Source: Rhododendron vialii (Eukaryota > Streptophyta > Magnoliopsida > Ericales > Ericaceae). Taken from it: a stretch of 64,000 nucleotides of DNA. Where the stretch lies: the NCBI RefSeq assembly GCF_030253575.1, contig NC_080568.1, positions 20,422,501 through 20,486,500 of the forward strand. Direction: 5' to 3'. Below are positions 58,008 through 64,000 of this stretch, piece after piece (the stretch's first letter is position 1; the number at the start of each line of letters is the position of its first letter). The notes beneath the pieces are model-generated. The model searched no databases and was not told where the DNA came from. It saw only the letters and a list, made by a program, of their open reading frames with translations. Made by a program: the position numbers and the translations under genes.

Positions 58008-59609
58008 GGATGGATACCATTATGCACTGGGCGCTTAGTGCCATCTCTAGGAGATGGCCAGCAGCTGGAGATTGACTGCAATGGTGCGGGTGTGGTGGTT
58101 GCTGCAGCTGAAACTAAGACCAAGTTGAGCCAACTTGGAGATCTTGTGGCACCAAAGCCAGATTTTAAACAGTTTGTTGGGTTCTTACATGAAGAGAATG
58201 AAGAAGTGGTGGAAATAAAAGACATGCCTCTTTTGTTCATCCAGGTCCTAAAAACCTATAACTTTTTCATGAAAACAAAAAGATTTCAGGAAATGAGTCT
58301 TGTACCTACTTATCACCTTAAGCCACGACGATATAGTCGTTCTGGCAACAATGTACTCATCATGAGTTGGGTCCAACTCTGCGAGCATGATTTCTTTACA
58401 GAGATATTTTGAGCTCGTATACTAATATGTTTTTGCATTTCAAGCATAAAAGCTATGCCACAAACTAATAGCTATCTTAACAATTGCAGTTGACTCAATT
58501 GGGATGTGGAGGCGTGGCATTTGCTTCTCGTTACAACCAGGCTAACATGGCTGCTCTAACCCTGGGTAAAGACATGGTGTTGATATCAAATCCCGATCGG
58601 ACTGTGTTTAGAGCATGGAAACACCCTCACTATGAGTAACCAAACCAAACCAAACCGAACCTTACGTCTCAATCACTTAGGGTCGGCTACATGAATCCGT
58701 TTCCTCCATTGGACTCTGTCAAGTGTCACTTGTTCACATAGACCCATTATACTCATATCTTTGCGCACTACAGCATCTAATGTTAATTTAGGTCTACCCC
58801 TCCCCATAACATTACTACCTAGAGCTATCCTATCCGCTCTTTTAACTACTGCATTTTCTGGTCTACAGTAGATATGACCAAACCACCTTAGCCTATTTTC
58901 CCTCAACTTCTCCTCTATAGGTGCTACACCTACCATCTCACGAACTGTTTCATTTCTATTCTTGTCTCGTCTAGTCTTACCACACATCCACCTCAACATT
59001 CTCATTTCTGCTACACTCATTTTGCTCACATGTTGTTTCTTAATAGGCCAACATTCTGTCTCATAAAGCATTGCTGATCTTATGGCAGTTCCATAGAATT
59101 TTCCCTTCAATTTTGTAGGTACCCTCTTGTCACATAGTACACCAGTAGCGCTTCTCCACTTGAGCCACCCCACTTGGATCCTATGGGTCACATCATCAGC
59201 AATCTCTCCATCTCTACTATGAGTACTCAAAACCAATACATTGCAAATCTAATGCCACATTTGTGCAATCTTCAATCTACGATCGGACTCACCTGATCCA
59301 TTTAGCACCACACCGCATTGCCAACATAAAGAAAGCCACCGTGAGGGATGGAAAAATGTTAAATTGCACCCCCTTCCAAGCCGTGGCAGCAAAGATATGG
59401 AAGGCAAGGAGTGTTGCTTTGGGAATGGAGGAAGAAAGGATTTCGACAATGTTGTTTCTCGTGGATTGTAGGGAAAAGGGTGGTACCACAGGCACCGATC
59501 GGGTTTTCTGCAAATGCCCTGATTCCTGGATTTGCTCGGGCAAGCATGAAGGAGTTGAAGGAAGGAGAAGATTATGTTCTTGTGGAGAGAGTGAAAGAAG
59601 GGCTTAACA
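58008..59609 (+). pseudogene. BAHD acyltransferase pseudogene split by a LINE
   Basis: From 58017 the frame gives PLCTGRLVPSLGDGQQLEID, the 'YPLAGRL' block of BAHD enzymes, then exon end 58244 and a next exon at 58490 with LGCGGVAFASRYNQ. The catalytic HxxxD motif should be at this point but reads NQANMAA, so His and Asp are both lost. At 58638 a 578-bp LINE interrupts the codon for a Tyr-Glu-Tyr stretch; the BAHD frame resumes exactly at 59225. A 1-nt shift at about 59470 separates LFLVDCREK from RVVPQAPIGFSANALIPGF. The frame ends at a GTGAGG donor (about 59608); the C-terminal DFGWG exon is absent, as is the N-terminus. Family members acylate alcohols or amines with CoA thioesters. The subfamily is not determined. 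Confidence 0.85.
58638..59215 (-). mobile_element. 5'-truncated RTE-type LINE, TSD ACTATGAGT
   Basis: On the minus strand one open frame encodes the C-terminus of an RTE-clade LINE protein (RDGEIADDVTHRIQVGWLKW ... MLRWMCGKTRRDK ... ENRLRWFGHIYCRP ... AQWR-like end RVQWRKRIHVADPK). The 3' end has short tandem 'ggtttggtttggtttggtt' units rather than poly(A), as in plant RTE elements. The 9-bp repeat ACTATGAGT flanks it (58629-58637 and 59216-59224). The open frame over about 180 codons suggests a young insertion. Confidence 0.92.
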
Positions 59610-61077
59610 GGTGAGGGAGGGCTTAACATTTGCCTGGAACTGCGTAAGGATCAAATTAGGGAATTTCATAGGTTAATGATGGAAGGTTAAAACTAACGGT
59701 CAATGCCACAGCATATTTTCCATGCATCAATTGTATGTTTTATCTCATCAAATTGTAGCTTGCATTAACTTTTAACATCTTATTGTAAAGTCAAATTAAC
59801 AGATAGTACTAACATCATGCATAGCCTATGCATCTTATTTGGTCGAGGTAACTCTAAGTTGTTCGGAAAAATCTGAGCCATCCGAGCACAAAAACCTTCG
59901 TTTCATAAGAAGAATTGAAATACTTGCACGCGACTATTACGCGAGACAAACTATATAAGAATTCCACAAAAACTGATTAAGATTTCTATTAGGTGTCAAG
60001 ATGAGATATCTGCCATTTTATCACCTACCACAGTGGTAATATATTTCAGAAATGGGGGTGATTAGTAACTCTAGGCAATACAAAAACTGGGATACAAACC
60101 CCCCCCCAAAAATGTTCTTACCAAGTTACAATTGTTTGATATTACCAAACTGCTAATGTCACGTTAATGAGAAGTGAGGTGCGCTCCAATCGAATTTTGC
60201 TCCTCTGGATTGTTCTTTGATGACATTGACCCCCCATTTCTTGATCACTTTCTTTACCAGTACTCATCAAAGAGCTTGATCAACCACAATTTAATTTCTC
60301 CAATTAGTTGGCCCATTCTCTCGAGTAAAATTGAAATCAATTTCTGAACACACGAATATTCAATCTTGCGAAGAGCCATGTCTCTAATAGACACTAATTA
60401 ATTAGGAAAGGTCCTGCATCTGGCAGGCACCCCAATATTTTACATCCCTTCGCAACAGACATGTCTATTCCAAAGAAATACATTCAACTTTCACATAAAG
60501 TCACAGCTCATATGAAAAGGGGTTGCAAATTTTCACTAAAAAACCTCTCTCAACATCTTTTCAAAAAAATTCCAAACCAAAATCCATTTATTATTTTGAA
60601 AATTTCCAACAGCCCTCTGCACAACAAGAGTCGTTATAGGAACCTTATGCATGGAAACAGCAAATCATGGTAAGATTTTTTTTTTTTACTAAGCAGCAGA
60701 TCATAGTATGATTAGTATATATATATAATTTAAAAAAAAGTGGTGTAGAGTCCATTATTTGAAAATTTGCGTAATGGATTCAGTTCACCTTGTACATCTA
60801 TCTTCTCAATTCTAATCCCACCTCTTTACAAATCTCCCAAAAATAAAATTTGTTATCAATCACGCCCAATAAATTACAAAAGTTTTTCACGGGTCATGTG
60901 CTTTATAAAAAAATGGGCAAGGGATCTTTCGTCCCTAAAGCCTGTCCCCATCCTATGTCCCATTTTCTTTATTAATACCATATGTTTAAAATAAAGCTCA
61001 GTAAGATATCAGTAAAGGCTTGATTAATTTTTTTCTCTATTTCTTATCAAAAAATTGAAAAAAGAATTGACAAGTCT
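59610..61077. other. Intergenic region
   Basis: No gene. Short C run at 60100-60107. A/T-rich throughout, with no recognised transposon ends. Confidence 0.5.
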
Positions 61078-61802
61078 TTAGAGTATCCACAATGAGTTTA
61101 GTAACTAGTGTTTTAATTGTGTGTATTAAAACTTAGCAAATAAAAATGTATTTTTTGTGTCACAATACTTGTATTAGTTTGTGTGTTAGAGTGTAGTAAA
61201 TCTAGTAGTGTGTTAGCATGTGTGTCAAGTTTGACAAAAAAGTTAGCAATCAATAAGTGGGCCTCATCTTTATAAATGCAAACATCAACCATAAAACATA
61301 AATGCCCACTACTCTTAATACACACTTGTGGGTCTCATTTTTATCGTAGGCTCCGTTGTTTGGCGTAAAAATGTTTTACCTATTTTCCAGTGTTTAGTTG
61401 TGTAAAAATGAGGAAAACATTTAACATGTAAAATATTTTCCATTAATTAGATGAAAATGACTTACCCTTAAATCTTCCGTAAGTTATTTTCCGAAATGAA
61501 CCCCGTTGCCTTCTTTTGCAATTCTCACCGTTCAGTGTCCTCGATCGTCAGTCATGACTCATATTCAATTCCAATATTCTCAAATATCTCCATCATTTAA
61601 GCCCTCCCTTTCTCTCTTTCTCCACTATTTTGTTGATTTCTGAGAATATTTTCAAGTGTCAACCAAATACCGGAAAATAAAAGTTTGAAATTTATTTTCT
61701 GGAAAAATATTTTACATTGTAAAACATTTTACATCGAAACAAACGGAGCCTTAATTCACATATGAACACACAAATATATCAAACCCATTGGGGATGCTCT
61801 AG
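61078..61802. mobile_element. Tourist-like MITE interrupted by another MITE
   Basis: Ends 'agagtatccacaatgagttt' (61081) and 'aaacccattggggatgctct' (61781-61800) are inverted. The middle is interrupted at about 61348-61754 by an element starting 'ggctccgttgtttggcg' and ending 'catcgaaacaaacggagcc', the family of 775-1095. So the second family transposed after the first. Confidence 0.75.
61348..61754. mobile_element. MITE, 'aaacaaacggagcc' family, nested copy
   Basis: Shares 'agttgtgtaaaaatgag', 'attaattagatgaaaatga', 'cctcgatcgtcagt' and 'tacattgtaaaacattttac' with the copy at 775-1095. At about 407 bp it is the longest copy; the others look deleted. Confidence 0.8.
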
Positions 61803-61809
61803 TACATTC

Positions 61810-62172
61810 CTAAGGGCTTGTTTGGTTTAATAAGCCATTTGGTTTTTTTTTTTTTTTTTTTGTCATTATTCAATTTTTTTCTTATTTGTTAGTTTTTACG
61901 TCAATTTTTTGAGGATTATTGCTTCGTCATGACGAAATGAATATAAAAAAATAAAAAATTACAATCAAAACCTTTTTTTAATAAAGAGACATGTTTTTGT
62001 CTTTATTTAAAAAAATTTGGTTTTAATCATAATTTTTTACTTTTTAAATTCATCCTGTCACGACGAAGCAACAATCTTCAAAATATTAACGAAAAACTAA
62101 CAAATGTGATTTTTTTTTAAGAAGGATAAAAAAAAAAGAAGAAGCCAAAATAGCTTGTTACGCCGAATAAGT
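61810..62172. mobile_element. Foldback MITE
   Basis: 'ttggtttaataagccatttgg' faces 'ccaaaatagcttgttacgcc' imperfectly. Inside, 'tgttagtttttacgtcaatt' plus 'gcttcgtcatgacg' faces 'cgacgaagcaacaatc' plus 'taacgaaaaactaaca'. It shares its core with the element at 15545. Confidence 0.7.
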
Positions 62173-62508
62173 CCTAAGTTAGCAATGTCTAACATGGAGA
62201 CCAATTTTTATCCTAATACATACTTTAACAAAAGTTTCTCTTTGACACAAATATATCAAATCCATTGTGGATTCTTACCAATAACTGAGTGAGTTAATTT
62301 TTTACCGAACTCCTTTGTCAAAATACAGTTTTGGCCGTCATTTTCCCTTAAATAAATTAATTGAGGTTGAATCATTTGTTTGGAACTTTGGTTATCATGG
62401 ACTCCATTAATTAATCGCATGGTGACAATCATTCACCAACCATATCTCTTGTTAATTGTTAAATTCACTATAATTGTTGACTCTATGTGCACTGCATCAT
62501 TGACAATC

Positions 62509-62512
<4 letters not shown>

Positions 62513-62546
<34 letters not shown>
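62513..62546. repeat. (CT)n in the 5' UTR of GDSL copy C
   Basis: About 17 CT units ending 8 bp before the ATG. The tract and the next 25 bp are missing in copy A. Confidence 0.95.
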
Positions 62547-62551
<5 letters not shown>

Positions 62552-62553
62552 CA

Positions 62554-63771
62554 ATGGGGTGTTGTGGACAGAGAATGATCATGGACGCAGTGGCCATCGG
62601 AGTAGCTCTTCTTGCTTTTGTCTCCGTTTTCACTGTCATGAAGCTGGGAAGCAGTATTCAATCAAGCCTTGTTGGATCAGCCAGTGGCTGTCAATTTCCA
62701 GCAGTATTCAACTTCGGCGATTCCAACTCCGACACCGGCGCCGGATCGACCACGCTCCGTCTAGTCCCACCTCCCAATGGCCAGACTTTCTTCGGCAAAC
62801 CTTCTGGCCGGTTTTCCGACGGCCGGCTTATTATCGACTTTATAGGTAAAGGGTTTTGCACTTCTAAATTAAATCTTCCTTAGGGAGTGTTTGGATCTAG
62901 CATTTTGTAGGAATTTTTTCTTATAGGAGCCTTTAGATTGAAAAATGAGCAAAGATTATATTCACCCACAAAACGAGGTGGTTTTATGATTTTTCTGCAT
63001 AAAATTGCAATTTTACTTACCACACGGCTTTACATATCATTTAGTATGATCACACTTGCTACAATGTAGGATCACACTCCCTACGAAAAGGATTCAACCA
63101 ATGGTTGAGATTAAAAACGGTGATCAAACGGTTGAGGAAACATAGGGGCATGGATGCCCCAAACCAGACGGGGGCATCATAGCCGGATCAACCGTAGAGG
63201 AATGCCTTATAAAGACGAAAAATTGTTGATTGTTCCGGTGAAAAGAAATGAAGGTTTCTAGTCTCTAAATAGTCTAGTTCGTGACCCTTCCTAAGAGTCA
63301 CAATCACTTGTCAAGAGCTACCAACAGCCTGATTAATCTAAGCCATTTGATCGTGTTGATTTGAATATCAACCATCGGACCATGTTTATACCAAATCCCT
63401 GTAAAAATGAACGACTGTGACGCCACATGCTGTGCCACTAATAGCACCAGATTGTGCATTTGCGCACATGTGTGGGATCGTTTCACCTGACTTTCCTATG
63501 GTGCGCTCAGTTGCACCTTAGCATAGTGCCTAGCATGCTGAGCTAAGGATTAAGTCTGTAATATTTAGTGTCTTACAGACTCATCTTTCGTTTAGTATTT
63601 GGAGCTGAGCTAAGGGTTAAGGTTATTGTTTTCTGATATTTATTGTCTACCCTACTAAATTACTTATGCTGTTAAAAATTTGATACTTTCATTTCATGGT
63701 GTAAATTTGTTCACAAACTTATGAACTTTAAGCGCTTCTCATCAATCACGAGCCAAGTTATAGAACCAGCA

Positions 63772-63814
<43 letters not shown>

Positions 63815-64000
63815 TGAATGTTCTTCTCCTACCGGTGTGATGGTTGACTTGCTTTTGAATATTTGCAGCTGAGAAGTTGGGGTTACCATACTTGAGCGCG
63901 TATCTGGATTCTATGGGTACAAATTTCAGACACGGAGCAAATTTTGCAGTAGGTGGTGCAACTATAAAGCCCGAGCCTGCTATGAACCCAATCCATCTTA
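62554..64000 (+). CDS. GDSL esterase/lipase, FXG1-like, copy C (partial, runs off the window)
   Basis: Exon 1 is 62554-62845 (donor G|GTAAAG), exon 2 starts at 63869 (acceptor tttgcag) and is open to the window end; the phases agree. Residues 1-40 include a hydrophobic segment AIGVALLAFVSVFTVM, a signal peptide or anchor preceded by MGCCGQRMIM. Block I FNFGDSNSDTG carries the nucleophile Ser; then SGRFSDGRLIIDFI and, in exon 2, EKLGLPYLSAYLDS and HGANFAVGGATI (block II Gly). These are family features of secreted plant GDSL esterases; one close relative has been described as an alpha-fucosidase, so acyl or glycan substrate is uncertain. I see no lesion in the part visible, unlike copy A. An ATG at 62575 is an alternative start. 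The catalytic Asp and His lie beyond the window. Confidence 0.85.

Noticed and set aside
59249..59629. Minus-strand ORF of 126 codons over the BAHD remnant
   Set aside because: Antisense to a clear BAHD coding frame; no domain of its own.
62380..62553. N-terminal extension of the GDSL protein through the (CT)n tract
   Set aside because: Encodes repeated Ser-Leu from a microsatellite and has no in-frame ATG that is needed; start at 62554 preferred.

Overview
This is a gene-sparse, AT-rich plant nuclear window. The coding genes have many short GT-AG introns, chloroplast and secretory leaders and plant-only families, and the space between them is packed with MITEs, LINEs, SINEs, solo LTRs and a Helitron. 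The families and the 'ggctgcaaacgagc' and 'gagcatctccaac' type MITEs fit a eudicot, probably a woody one; I cannot name the species from the sequence.

Layout. 1-8880: a complete 14-exon GH27 gene of the APSE type (alpha-galactosidase / beta-L-arabinopyranosidase). 8.9-17.9 kb: intergenic repeats, including a 1.08 kb tandem duplication that carries a Stowaway-like MITE in each copy and a 385 bp foldback element. 18.0-18.5 kb: a small minus-strand DUF761-type membrane protein. 18.7-34.8 kb: a transposon region with a 14-bp-TSD retroposon, a MITE holding seven short tandem units, a 2.18 kb solo LTR with its 5-bp TSD, a decayed L1-type LINE and two tRNA-derived SINEs. 34.9-37.4 kb: a SufE-like gene for plastid iron-sulfur assembly (SUFE2 type). 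41.4-44.8 kb: a complete plant eIF4B gene. 46.1-50.7 kb: a 4.5 kb near-perfect palindrome whose ends look like Helitron termini. 51.1-64.0 kb: a decaying cluster made of a GDSL esterase pseudogene, a second GDSL fragment, a BAHD acyltransferase pseudogene split by an RTE-type LINE, and the start of a GDSL gene that is intact as far as the window shows (it runs off the end).

The genes do not form a pathway. APSE-type enzymes trim arabinopyranose or galactose from cell-wall polysaccharide, FXG1-type GDSL esterases act in the wall or apoplast, SUFE2 activates cysteine desulfurase in plastids and eIF4B acts in cytosolic translation initiation. Their linkage is informative: from memory, the Arabidopsis relatives lie close together on two segments (At3g26380, At3g26400 and At3g26430; At1g67810 and At1g67830), so the window looks like an unfractionated version of that ancestral block.

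The most striking item is the head-to-head Helitron palindrome. The best-dated history is in the GDSL/BAHD cluster, where comparing paralogs shows exactly where a solo LTR and a LINE landed.
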